Source: Hyaloraphidium curvatum
Lineage: Eukaryota > Monoblepharomycota > Hyaloraphidiomycetes > Hyaloraphidiales > Hyaloraphidiaceae
Reading direction: 5' to 3'
Length of the DNA stretch: 64,000 nucleotides
Assembly: GCA_025558095.1 (NCBI GenBank)
Contig: JAIVFI010000020.1
Coordinates: 645,541 to 709,540, forward strand
Part shown: positions 46,499-57,395 of the stretch, piece after piece
How positions within the stretch are numbered: the first letter of the stretch is position 1
How the letters are laid out: the number at the start of each line of letters is the position of its first letter
Made by a program: the position numbers and the translations under genes
Notes under the pieces: model-generated
Seen by the model: the letters and a program-made list of their open reading frames with translations, nothing else
What the model was told of the DNA's origin: nothing
Database searches by the model: none

Positions 46499-46556
46499 TG
46501 GGGCGTTGCGCGGCCTCTCAGAGCTCAGCAACCCCGCCTCGAACCCCGCCTCGCAA

Positions 46557-47780
46557 ATGTCCGGCGCCGCGTCCCCGGGGCTGCTGGCCCTGCTGCTGCT
46601 GGCGGGGCTGGCTTTCAGGGCGTTGCTGACCTACGATGCCCAGCTGGGCGTGGCCGCCACCCTGGCGAGGGCGGGAGGCGTGCCCGAGGCGGTCGTCCTG
46701 AGGGCGGCCTGGCTCGCGTGGGGGGCCGCGTGTGCCGCTGGAGGCTACTTGTTCGCCGTCCATCAATTGACTGGGGGCGTTGGACGTGTCGGTGGGGGGC
46801 GCATCGGGGGTTCGGACAGGCTGGCGGTGCAGGAAGCGGATCCCGTTCCCGGGTCGGCGCCTGGTCCCGCAGCACCCCTGGGGGAGACCGAGCGGGCGGA
46901 TTTGCCTCCGGCACGCCCCACCGGGGCACCGCTCCCGCCAGACACCCTCGCCGAGTTCGACCCGCTCCTCGCTGGGCCCGCAACCGCATCTCCCCAGCCT
47001 GGCCCCGGGAATCACGAACCTGATTCTCCCCTGGCCGGCGTGCCGGACCCGCTGTCGCCCTCGCCGACCTCGCTCCTGGACGCGCCGAACGTGTTTGCCC
47101 GGCCGGCACCGGTGTTTTTCTCGGGTGCGTCGCCAGTGGCCGGGTCGAAGGCCGCCCAGCCGGAAGCGGAGCAGGTCGGCGGGTCGGCGGGCGATCCGGG
47201 ACAGCCCTCGGCTCCCAAACCCATGGACCCGCCACCTCCCGCCTCCCAGCGCCGACCGACGCCTCCCTTGCCCGCACCCATGGCCGTCTTACCCCCATCC
47301 GCACCGCCGCGGCCCCCGCCCGTCAACCCTCCCCCCTCCGAATCCCGCCCCTCCAACCGCCCGCCCTCCCCTTCCCCTCCTTTCGTACCCGCCTCCCCGC
47401 ACCCCGTCCTCCTGCTCTCCCCCCACGGCACCCTCCTCCGCGCCCTGCCGGACGGCACCCTTGCGCACCTCCCCGGCGCCACCGCCGCCTCGACCTTCTC
47501 CGAGCTCGTTCCCCTCCCCAACTCCAGCAGCACCACCACCGGGGCAGCGGGCCCGTCCGACATGCGCGTGGCCTTCGGCACCGCCTACGGCACCTTCGTC
47601 TCCGCCTCGGGCCACTCGGAAACCCGCGAGACCTGGACGCGGGTCCCCGGCGAGGGTGGCAGGCAGGCCTTCCGCTCCGGCGCCGGGAAGTTCCTGGCCG
47701 CCCTGCCGGGGGGCAAGGTCGGCTGCGTGGATCGCTGGGAGGACGCGGCGGGGTGGGAGGTGCGCGTCGCGGGGGCGTGA
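46557..47780 (+). CDS. Membrane-anchored protein with C-terminal fascin-like domain
   Basis: A frame of 407 residues from the ATG at 46557 (MSGAASPGLLALLLLAGLAF). Two hydrophobic segments occupy the first ~75 residues, giving a likely membrane hairpin. Residues ~80-285 are proline-rich and disordered. The last ~130 residues look like a fascin/beta-trefoil unit: VLLLSPHGTLLRALPDGTL, VAFGTAYGTFVSASGHS, W, FRSGAGKFLAALPGGKV, W-x-V. The repeated hG-x-h-L/V-x-A pattern is that fold's signature, although it is weak in length. Such domains bind actin or carbohydrates. No signal peptide cleavage site is obvious. Confidence 0.5.
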   Translation: MSGAASPGLLALLLLAGLAFRALLTYDAQLGVAATLARAGGVPEAVVLRAAWLAWGAACAAGGYLFAVHQLTGGVGRVGGGRIGGSDRLAVQEADPVPGSAPGPAAPLGETERADLPPARPTGAPLPPDTLAEFDPLLAGPATASPQPGPGNHEPDSPLAGVPDPLSPSPTSLLDAPNVFARPAPVFFSGASPVAGSKAAQPEAEQVGGSAGDPGQPSAPKPMDPPPPASQRRPTPPLPAPMAVLPPSAPPRPPPVNPPPSESRPSNRPPSPSPPFVPASPHPVLLLSPHGTLLRALPDGTLAHLPGATAASTFSELVPLPNSSSTTTGAAGPSDMRVAFGTAYGTFVSASGHSETRETWTRVPGEGGRQAFRSGAGKFLAALPGGKVGCVDRWEDAAGWEVRVAGA

Positions 47781-48810
47781 CGGGACGTCGCGGCGCTGTA
47801 GCGCGCGGGATCGGGAGCACGGTCGTGAACACCGTGCCGTTCCGTCGTCCGCCGTCCGGGAGCGTCCGTGCGCCCGACGACCGGTTCGTCAAGTTGTGAG
47901 GTTGGCGATCCGCCGACGTGGTCCGGTCGGGCGGATGCGCATCGTCGGAGCGAGATTGTCCCCCCAACCACCGCGATCGGCCGCCGGCACGCCCACTCCC
48001 AGACATCCCGGCGCATTCCGACGATCGGGACGTCCGCCCCGCCAGCTCCGCACCCGGACGGAACGACCACGTGCGCGCACCAGCCGACCTTCCGCGGCCC
48101 CGCCATCCCACCCCTTTATCCCGCACACCTCCTTGCGCGCCTCCATGCCGAGCACCGGGAGACCGACACGGCAGAGCAGGCGGGCAAGGCGGGGGACGTT
48201 CCGCACGGGGGCGCCGGCGTGGCACGGGGCGAGGCGCCGCGGCGATCCCCGAGCGCGCCGGGGAGCATCTATTGGGTGCGACCAGCCGGAGACGACACCC
48301 CCAGGTCTTCCGGCACAGCGTGCCGGGCATACCGGCGGAATGTCGCCGTACGTTGGCCTGCGGCCGGTGGCCACGCCGGGGTTGTCGGCAGGGGCGGCGG
48401 GCGCCGGTCGCGACGGCCGGACGCGGACGCTGCCTCATGAGCACAACCCCGTTAAGGCTCGGATGCCAAACAAGGAGGATGCTTGACTTGAACGGTTTCT
48501 GGAGCGCAGCTTGGTGGCAGCCGGACGCGACGGTGAGGCGTCGGGCTGGCCTGGAGCGGCGCCGCACCAGCCCACCGGCCCAGCCCGACGCCACACCACT
48601 GTCCAGCATCCTCTGGAACCCTAGACTGCCTCTCCCGGGCGTTCCTGGGCGGTTGGGAGCTGCTGGGCGGTTCACCAGCCCTAGTTGCGCACGTGGACCC
48701 GGCGTGGCGGGCTGGTTTCTTTCGGGCAGGCGGAGCCTATTCCACCTCCAAAACCAACCGAACCCGAACCCGACGCAACGCCAGCGTCCCTCAATCCCTC
48801 TCCTTCCGCG
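47781..48810. other. 1-kb intergenic region upstream of phosphate permease copy 2
   Basis: Open frames here are arginine/proline-rich shadows. The promoter of phosphate permease copy 2 should lie at its right end. CACGTG-like sequence (ACCACGTGCG) occurs at about 48066-48075, which fits the core of a PHO4-type E-box; this is only suggestive. Confidence 0.35.
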
Positions 48811-50862
48811 ATGGCCGCACCCGCCGTTACGGTCACGGTTTCCGAGCCCGCCGCGCCGGAGCTGCCGCCGCACGCGCGGCTGGAGGGCGAGAAGCTGGAG
48901 GACGCCGTCGGCGTGCGCGATGCCTTCAAGGTGGGCCGCCGGCCACCGCCTCGCCGGCCGCTCTGACCCGCGCGGCGCGATCAGGAACTCGACAAGGCGA
49001 CGTTCACGAAGGCCCACGTCCGCGCCGTGGTCGTGGCGGGCACGGGGTGGGTCGGCCGGCCCCGGTGGCCGAACCGCCGCTGACGGCGCCACCTCCCTGA
49101 ACAGCTTTCTGACGGACTCGTACGACAACTTTGTCATCGGCTTGATGGTGGGCGAGCTGCCCGGAGCGCGATTCGGGCCCGCAGGGTGCTGATCCCGCAT
49201 CCCCGATGCGCAGGTGCCCATGATCGCCTATTCGTACCTCGGCCCCTCGTCCGGCGGCGCCCTGTCGAGCGTCGCCGACGGCTTCGTCAAGGCCGCCTCG
49301 TCGTACGGCAACCTCGTCGGCCAGCTCGGCTTCGGCATGCTCGGCGACGTGCTCGGCAGGAAAAAGGTCTACGGCGTCGAGCTCATGATCCTCGTCCTCG
49401 GTGCCCTGTGCACGGCCATGGTCGGCACCACCGCCTCGGGCGGCTTTACCGCGTTCCTCGTCATCCTGGCCTGGTGGCGCTTCGTGCTCGGCGTCGGCGT
49501 CGGCGGCGACTACCCGGTCTCGGCAGTCATCACCTCGGAGTTTGCCTCGGTGCAGCGCCGTGGCGCCATGATCGCCACCGTCTTTGCCATGCAGGGCGTC
49601 GGCATCCTTCTCGGCTCCCTCGTTGCCGTCATTACTCTCGCCGCGGCCAAGAACAACATCAACGAGAACCTGGCCTACATGGACGTTTGCTGGCGCATCC
49701 TCGCCGCCTTCGGCATCGTCCCCTGCTCGGCCGCCATCTACTTCCGGCTCACCATCCCCGAGACCCCGCGCTTCTCCGCCGACGTGCTCGGCGACGAGAA
49801 GACCGCCGCGGACGACGCCAAGCGCTTCCTCGACGCCGGCGCCCCCACCGGCAAGGAGATCGAGGTCGAGGCCGGCGGCCGCCGCCGCTCGGTCGTCGTC
49901 GAGGAGCACGTGGACTACCGCCGGCGCCCGCAGTACAAGTACTTTGGCGAGCTGCGCGAGTACCTCTCGATCCGCCAGAACTGGATGACCCTGCTCGGCA
50001 CCTCCATGACCTGGTTCCTGCTCGACATTGGTTTCTACGGCACCAACCTCAACACCTCGGTCGTGCTCTCGGCAATCGGCTTCGCCGACGCGTCGACGCC
50101 CTTCAACGACGTGTGGTCCCGCGCCGTCGGCTCTTGCATCATCGCGCTCGCCGGCAACGTGCCCGGGTACTGGTTCACCGTGGCATTCGTCGACCGCTGG
50201 GGCCGCAAGCCGATCCAGTACATGGGATTCGGGATGCTCGTCGTGTGCTTTGCGATCCTCGCGGGGGCGTACTACCAGATGAAGGCCAACGCGACGTGGG
50301 CGTTCGTGATGGTGTACGCGTTCGCGCAGTTCTTCTTCAACTTTGGACGTGGGTTGGCTGCCGGCCTCCTCCTCGTTCGCCTGCTGACATCCCCCCCTCG
50401 GACAGCCAACTCGACGACCTTCATCATCCCCGCCGAGTGCTTCCCCACCCGCGTGCGCTCCACCTGCCACGGCATCTCGGCGGCCTCGGGCAAGCTTGGC
50501 GCCATCCTCGCCGCGCAGTGCTTCTCGCTGCTCGCCAACATCGGCGGCAAGAACGCCTGGATGCCCAACCTGCTGTGGATCTTCACCGCGTGCATGGCGC
50601 TCGGGGGGGCGTTCACGTACCTGGTGCCCGAGACCAAGGGCAAGACGCTGGAGGAGCTGGGCGGGGACGACCCGCTGCTGCTCGACGAGGGTGGGTTCCG
50701 CCTAGGATGGCACAGGAAGGCACGGGCTGACAGATCCACCCCGCAGGGATCCACTCGGGCAAGGCGTTCCCGTCGATGGCCGACGAGGAGCTCAAGAAGG
50801 AGGTCGGCCGCGCGGAGGAGCAGCTCCGCACGGTCGAGGCGGACAAGGTCGCGGATGTGTAG
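48811..50862 (+). CDS. PHO84: PHO84-like phosphate:H+ symporter, copy 2
   Basis: Six exons (48811-48930, 48985-49046, 49105-49147, 49214-50348, 50406-50690, 50747-50862) give 586 residues. Introns match those of copy 1 in position and phase, with GTGGGC/GTGGGT donors. From MIAYSYLGPSS to VPETKGKTLEELGGDDPLL the two proteins are almost identical; they differ in the first ~40 residues (MAAPAVTVTVSEPAAPELPP here), the central loop (GAPTGKEIEVEAGGRR here) and the C-terminal ~35 residues. Family motifs GGDYPVSAV, IPETPRF and PAECFPTR are present. A proton-coupled plasma-membrane phosphate importer. The pattern suggests recent duplication or gene conversion. Confidence 0.83.
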
Positions 50863-50994
50863 GCCCGATCTTGCGCGGGGAAGGCGGGCCTGCGGGCAAG
50901 GGCGGTGGTGCATGTTGAGTGTAGGCAGCTAGTGGCGCGATGGATATCTAGAGATCGGGGACAGATATTTCCGTTCGGTATCGCTTGCCCCCTT

Positions 50995-51210
50995 CTAGGC
51001 TTTTTGACCGACGTCGACGCCGGCCACCGGGCGTTCCCTCTGGATCCGCTCCAGCATCATCCTCGTCCTCGGGTCCGCCATCCCCGCGGTCCACCCCGCC
51101 CGTCCTCCCCCGGCGGCCCCGGGGTACCAGCTCCCCGCGACCTCGTGCACGAGCCCGTCCAGGTGCGCCGACATGTTGGCCACCTGCACGCGGAGGACGT
51201 CCCGAGCGAG
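50995..51210 (-). pseudogene. Broken 3' fragment of the 57.4-kb glycosyltransferase-like gene
   Basis: Read on the minus strand, about 65 residues (ANMSAHLDGLVHEVAG, SWYPGAAGGG, RTRMMLERIQRERPVAG) match the C-terminus of the gene at 57396-58574, ending at a stop (TAG) at about 50995. Upstream of ANMSAHL the similarity stops abruptly near 51185-51200 and no matching start or middle part is seen. This is a truncated duplicate, most likely a pseudogene remnant left by a segmental duplication. Confidence 0.65.
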
Positions 51211-51541
51211 GAGAAGGTTCCGAGGCCGCGGGGGAAGAAATTCCGAAAGCGTCCGGTGGGCCGCAGGCGACCGATCCGTCCGTCGCGGCACGGTTGCCCC
51301 GTCCCTTTTGGGACTCTTTCGGGTGGTGCAGGCGCATTGTCGGCCACCTGGATCCGGGATTCTGCGCAGCATTACAGAGCGGCGGTCATTTTGCCAGCAA
51401 GTATGAGCCCGTCAGCCTCGTGCCAGCCCGGACGGACGCATCCGGCGCGCCCGGGCGAGGGCGGCCGACGAGTGCAGAAACTCACGGCTGGCAGCCGCGG
51501 GCCCAGACAAGGCCGGCGCCCAACCCCCAACACCCCGCGCG
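51211..51541. other. Intergenic stretch upstream of the Zn2Cys6 regulator
   Basis: About 330 bases between the truncated gene copy and the start of the transcription factor at 51542. It should hold that gene's promoter. Nothing recognised. Confidence 0.3.
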
Positions 51542-54500
51542 ATGGCCACCGAGGTCGGCGTCCTCGCGGGGACGACGTCGCCGTCGGCGTGCCTGCAGTG
51601 CTATGTCAAGCGTGGGTCGCCCGGCGGAGAGGGAAGGCTGCGCTGACTCGTTCTCCCCCCCGCGCGGCTCCTGCCCCCATCTCCCAATATAGGGAAGGCG
51701 TGCGACCGTGCGGTGCCGCAGTGCGGCCGGTGTGCCCGCAAGAAGGGCGGCGCCGCGACGTGCACGTACCGGGCGGACGGGGCGCCGGCCCTCGCCGTGA
51801 CCGCCACCCGGGAGGACTTCATGCGGGCGCAGGGCGAGGGCGGCGGCGCCAGGAGGGCGTGCGAGTCCTGTCGGAGGGACAAAAAATCCTGCAGCGGCGA
51901 GGCGGCGGGCTGCGAGCGGTGTCGGACGCGCGGCGTGGCGTGCACCTTCCCGGAACTGCCGGCCCACGCCGCGGGGCAGAACGGGGCCGTGCGCAACCGG
52001 CCGTCGCGCAGAAGGCCCTTGGCGACTTCGGACTCGCCGTACGGCGACCCCAAAATCCCCCCGGGTTCGCCCTCGATCGCCTTCCCGACCTCGCTGGTGC
52101 TACCCGGCTTCGGAAGCCCCGACCCGGAGTCCGGCGCCCTCGCCGCCGCCTTCGACGCCGATCACGTCTCCTGGGACTCGGAGCGATCTGCGGCAGCGAT
52201 GGTGCGTACGTTCGGGGCCGGCATTGCTCCGCGAACGCAGGCCGCCCGTTCGGACCATTCCTTCCCCGCCGTCGTGCCCGCTGCGGACCTCGATGGCCTC
52301 CTCAAAACCCCCTTTTCCAGCGCTGGCAGCCCCCTGTACGGCGAGGGCAGCGCCCTGCCGCCAGGCTTCTCCATCCCTTCGCTGCCCGTTTCGGGCCTGG
52401 GCACCGCGGGACCCGGCCACATCCCCGACCGCGCGGGGTCGGCCGACGTCGCCGAGTCGATGTTTGCCGCCTTTTTGCGCGCCCCTTCGGACGTCTGGCG
52501 CGCCGAGTCGGCGCAATTCGGGACCGGAACCGCCGGCGGCGGGCCCAACGGCGCGATCAGCCTGCGCAGCGGATCACTCGCTGGCGCTGCCCCCGCGGCG
52601 GCCGAGGGCGTCCCCCTTCCGATTCCCCCGCAGCACTCCCCCACTGGCGCCGCGTTTCCGGACGCCGACGTCGTGAACCGCTGCATCGCGTGGTACTTTG
52701 CCACCGCGGACCACACCTACGTCATGCTCCATCGGGGCCTCTTCCTCTCGCGCCCCATGGCCGCGCTGCCCGTGTGCTCCATGATCCTCCTCGGCCCGCA
52801 CATGGCCCGCGAGCAGCCGTTCCCGGGATGCACGCCGCAGGCCCGGCGCGCGTGGGACCGCGCTCTTTTCGCTCGGTGCAAGGCCGAGATGCTCGCGCTG
52901 CTCTCCTCTCGCGCGCCGATCGAGCCCGAGGCCACGGCGTCGGTCATTAACCTGTATCTCTGGGCGCTCCTCGAGGGTCTGACGGTTCTGGCGCGGCGGC
53001 TGATGTGGCTGGCCAAGCGGCTCGTGGCAGCAATGGGGATGGTCGCGGACGCCGACACCATGGCGCCGCCGGCACACCTGCCCTCTTGGCGCGAGCACGC
53101 GGCGGCGCTGCTCGGGCCTGCCGCCGTGGACCCTTCCGCACCGCTTTCTCCGGGCGACCTCGAGACGCTGCGCGTCGCGTGGATTGAGTACTGGGTGCCG
53201 CACCGAATAGCCGTCCTCACCGTCTTTCTGGATTGGATGGCGGTCGACTGGGTCCGCCAGCTCGAAGGCACCTTGCAGCTCTCTGAAGCCGACCTGGCCC
53301 CACTGCGCCGCCCCAACCCGCCGATGCCGGGGGTGTGGGAGGCCTCGCACCGCCCCGGCTTCGACCCCCGCGCGCTGCCCGAACCCCGCCTGCTGTTCGA
53401 CATGCTCTCGTGCCTCGTCACGAACCCCTCGGACCCGCGGCGCGCGCGCGGGTTCGCCAAGCTGGGCCACTGCCTCGTGCACGAGCGCAAGGTCGTCGCG
53501 TGGCTGTACCTCCTCATGCGGGCCGAGGTGGACCATTTCCTCGCCGCATGCACCGCCGCGGGCCTTGCCTCCCCCGCACAGCTGCCCCACCCCGGCTCCC
53601 CACCCCCCACGGACCCGCAGCTCGCGGCCCTCGTCGCCCGCCGCGCGCGGATCGACGGCACCCTGCTCGACATCCAGCGGAGCTACCCCGACCGCATCCG
53701 CCGCGGGATGCGGGCCGGTGACGCGGGGGAGGTGCTGGTGGCGCTGATGGAGGGCGCGGGCGAGTTCTACTACGCCTTCAACCACGTGACCATGTTCCCC
53801 GCGGTGGTGCTGCTGCGGATGGAGCTCTACTCGGGGGTGGGCGTGTACCTGGCGGCCAAGACGGTGGCGGCGGCGGACCCGCAGGGGGTGCTGGCGGAGC
53901 AGGACACGCTGGCGGACGAGTACAGCACGGGAGGGATCTTCAACGAGCTGCTCGAGGACGTGAGTCAGCTGGCCTGCGACGCGCTTGGACGATGGGTCTG
54001 ATCAGTGATCCCCCATTCCCCAGGTCCTCCTCTTCACCCGGCTCCTCGAGGACTGGGTCCGCCTCAACCCCACCTTCCTGCACCACCTCGAGGCCAACGT
54101 CACCCTCGTCCTGCGGGTGTGCTCCCTCCACGCCTCCTTCCACAAGCGCTTCCGCCGCTCGATCGAAGCCGGCCGCCTCGCCCGCCTGCAGCGCTTCCAG
54201 GTGCCCGACTCGGGCGCCTCGGCGACGACCGTGGACCTCCTGGCGCAGGTCGACCGCGACCTCGCCGTGTGCATGGACGTCCTCGCGCGGTACGCAGACC
54301 GCGCCCCCTTCATGCGGGCGGTCTACAACCTTGCACAAAAGATCACCGCGGACGGGCGCATCTCGCTGGCCGAGGTGTACGAGGCGCGGAACGCGGTGGA
54401 CATTGCCCGCCCCCGGAGCGGGTCGATGGGGCCGGGGAGCCCCGAGGGGGAGGACGACGACGGGGCGATCGTGGACGAGGCGAAGCAGCTGATGAACGTG

Positions 54501-54548
54501 CTAGGGGTGTACGAGGGGCTCGGAGAGTCCCTCCGGGGCGGTGGATGA
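51542..54548 (+). CDS. Transcription factor with two tandem Zn2Cys6 clusters
   Basis: Three exons (51542-51611, 51693-53959, 54024-54548) give 953 residues. Splicing intron 1 assembles the first cluster, CLQCYVKRKACDRAVPQC then GRC and a final Cys. A second cluster follows within ~40 residues: CESCRRDKKSCSGEAAGC then ERCRTRGVAC. Each has the C-x2-C-x6-C...C-x2-C-x(6-8)-C zinc pattern of fungal binuclear cluster regulators that bind CGG half-sites. A disordered Pro/Ala region spans ~100-320. From about residue 330 a helical domain (HRGLFLSRPMAALP and beyond) resembles the fungal middle homology region. The C-terminus is acidic. A nuclear regulator; its targets are unknown. Confidence 0.75.
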
Positions 54549-54622
54549 GGCAAAAGGAGACTGAGGCGGCTGCCAGGCAACCCGCTGATCCAATTCTCCC
54601 CTCCGGCGTCCACGAAGGAGGT

Positions 54623-56927
54623 CTACTCGTCCCACCTCATCCTCCCGCCGCCCAGCCACGTCTCCAGGATCGGGATGGACTTGATCTCGTCGGGCGGCAC
54701 CTCGAACGGCGACTTGGCCAAGACCACGAGGTCCGCCGACTTGCCGACCAGCAGCGAGCCCGTGATGTCCTGGAGACCAGACTGGATCGCGCCGTTGATG
54801 GTGACCGCCTTCATCGCCCTGTCGCGGGGAACGGCCGCGTGAGCCGGAACCGATCGAGTAGACGGAGAGCACGGCGGACACCCACTCCTCGACCGGGACG
54901 CACTGCTCCGGCCCGAGCACCTTGCCGTCGTAGAAGTTCTTGCGGACGACCGCCGTCTCGACGTACTGCAGCGGCTGTATCGGCGTCACCGGGTTGTCTG
55001 CCGGCCCGAAGCGCCCGCCGTCAGCCCTTCCGAACCCGTCGAGCACGCCCTCCAGCTCGTCACCCACCGCAGTGCATCGTCCACAGCACGTTGTGCTTGA
55101 TGCAGTCCCCCGCCGGATCCATCCTCTCCGCCCTCTCCGCCCCGTGGATCTTGTCCCTGTACGTGCTCCCCCAGTACAGCAGATGCTGCATCAGGAAGCT
55201 CGGCGACACGTTCAGGGCGCGCATGCGGGCGACCTGGTCCTCGCGGCAGATGGTGCAGTGCTCGATGCGGCGGCGGAAGCCGCGGCCGGTGTAGATTTCG
55301 GATTCCTGGGCGGGGCCGAAGACGGTGGAGAAGGCGTCGAGGGCCTGGTCAATGGCGGCGTCGCCGTTGGCGTGCTGTGGGGCAGCAACCCAGATCAGTG
55401 CGTCAACCTAGTTGCGAATGGCGATTGACGTGCCCAACTGGGTGCAACGCACCATCATGGCGCTGAACCCCGCCTCCTTGACGGCTTTGGTGAGTTCGAT
55501 CAGCTTGGCCTGGTCCGGGAAGTTGGGCTCCCCCACGCTGTCCGGGTGCACCTTGTACGGCTTGGTCTGGTAGGCCGTGGCCGTCTGGTTGGTCCCTAGA
55601 CGTGGGCACCGGATCAGTTCCGTCCGACTCTCCGGCCAGCAGGGTGCGGCCCACCGTCGAGGATGAACTTGATCGCGTGCAGGCTCACGAGCCCCAGCTC
55701 GTCCCGCCCGAAAAACACAGGCTCCCCCGGCGCCGCCTGCCTCCCCCCCCTCATCACCTCCACCGCGTCCCCCACGGCGGTGTACCACGGGCTCAACCCC
55801 ACGCGGCACGGCAGCCGCGCCTCGTTGACGAGCTGCAGGTACGCGCCGACGTCGCCGGCGAGCGAGCCGGCCTTCATCCCCATGGCGGCGTCGACGACGG
55901 TCGTGCAGCCCTTTTTGGCGGCGCGGGTGAGGAAGCCCTGGAGGGCGGAGATGATGAGCTCCGGGGAGGGGAGGGGGAGGATCTTGCGCATGTTGACTGG
56001 GCCGGCGGGAGGGGGTTAGCGTTCTGCAGTGGGTGGGCCGGACACGGGGGAAGACCCACAGACGGCGTCCTCGACGATGACGCCGGTGAGCTTGCCGTCG
56101 GGCCCGCGGCGGTACTCGTGGTCGCCCTTCACGGACTCCTCCGTGATCCCGGCCATCTCGAAGCACTTGGAATTGCAGTACCTGACCGAGGAGGCGCGGA
56201 TCAGCGCGCCCCGACACCCGGCAAGAGCCCGCGGCAGGACGCACCCTGTGTGGAGCGTGTTGGAGGTCACGTAGATCGGCCGCTTTGTCGGAATCCCGTC
56301 CAGGTCCGCCAGCGTCAGGGGCCGGTACGGCGGCGTGAGCGCCTCGTCGTACCCGTTGCCGAGGCACCACGCGTCGTCGGACAGCCCCTGGGCGTCCATC
56401 TCGGCGGCGCGGGCGGCGAGCCGGGCGACAGCGTCCGCGGCAGAGGAGACGGTGAAGGGGTAGAGGTCGACGGTGGTCTCGTGTATGATGCCGCCCATGG
56501 TCGGGTGCATGTCTGTGGGTGTCCACGTTGATGTCAACTGAAAGCACAACAGCGCTTCAAGACGCGGAGTCCACCCACGTGGCTCAAAGAACCCCGGCCC
56601 GACGTACTTGTCCCCCAGATCCACCACCTCTACGAACCCGCCGCTGCCGAACTTTCCCACGATCTCGTCTTTGCCCCCCACGCCCAGTATCTTCCCCGCC
56701 AGCGAGATCGCCACCGCCTCCGCCCACGGCCTTCCGGCGTCCGCCGTCCACACCTTGCCCAGCACGATGGTCCGCACCTCGTTGCCGTCGGGCGGCGGCG
56801 GCGGGATACCCCCGCGCAGCCTGAGGGTATTGTCGGTCGGGAGCGCGAGCTGCTCCGCGAACTTTGCGGTGGCCTCGTCTGCGGGCGGAGTCAGCCTGGC
56901 GCGTTTGTCCCCATCGAAGCGGCGCAC
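54623..56927 (-). CDS. Amidohydrolase family 3 (YtcJ-like) metal-dependent hydrolase
   Basis: A multi-exon gene; I use the ATG at 56927 (MRRFDGDKRARL) as start but an upstream exon beginning MAASPPHRHAHSGC near 57000 is possible. The domain opens with VLGKVWTADAGRPWAEAVAI, the usual amidohydrolase N-terminal strand pair, and splicing near 56590-56510 produces GFFEPHMHPTMGG with the H-x-H metal ligands. Later segments include NGYDEALTPP, IYVTSNTLHTG, KFILDGG, NGDAAIDQALDAF, RIEHCTIC (further ligands) and MKAVTINGAIQSGL with GKSADLVVL near the end. Introns are short. Related proteins hydrolyse formamides, ureas or cyclic amides; the substrate is unknown. Stop at 54623. Confidence 0.72.
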
Positions 56928-57395
56928 CCGAGATCAGCCCCGCGGCCCACGAGCAGATGCAGCCCGAGTGCGCGTGGCGGTGCGGCGGCGATGCGGCCAT
57001 GGCGGCGCGAGGGAGGGGGGAGGCAGGAGGTGAGGAGTCCCACGCGGGTGGGAGGCAAGGGACTTGCGCGCCGGCCAACGGGGATCACAGCCCGGAGGAG
57101 CTCCGAGGATGCTGCGAACACTGGTAGCCTCCGGCCGACAGGCGAACCTACCTCCGACCGCAACCGATTCCAACCCCCGGCATCCAATTGGAGAGACCCG
57201 GAGGGCCTAGCCGCGTTGCTTGAGCCACGGAATCACATCTCCGATGACCTCGAGTCGCCGAACCGCCCGTGTCTTTTATGTGGGCAGCGCACTTGGCCAC
57301 CGTGGCCGGTCCGCCGAATCCGGGTGATGGATGCGCCGCCCCGAAGCCTTCCGGATCCCCGGCCGGTCCCATCCCCCTTTTCCTCCCCCGAACGG

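Noticed and set aside
47323-49221. Minus-strand frame of 632 codons between the fascin-like and permease genes
   Set aside because: Arg/Pro-rich shadow; it begins inside permease exons on the wrong strand and has no domain.
49004-50470. Minus-strand frame of 488 codons over phosphate permease copy 2 (and the matching plus-strand frame over copy 1)
   Set aside because: His/Glu/Arg-rich antisense shadow. It appears at both loci only because the permease exons are nearly identical.
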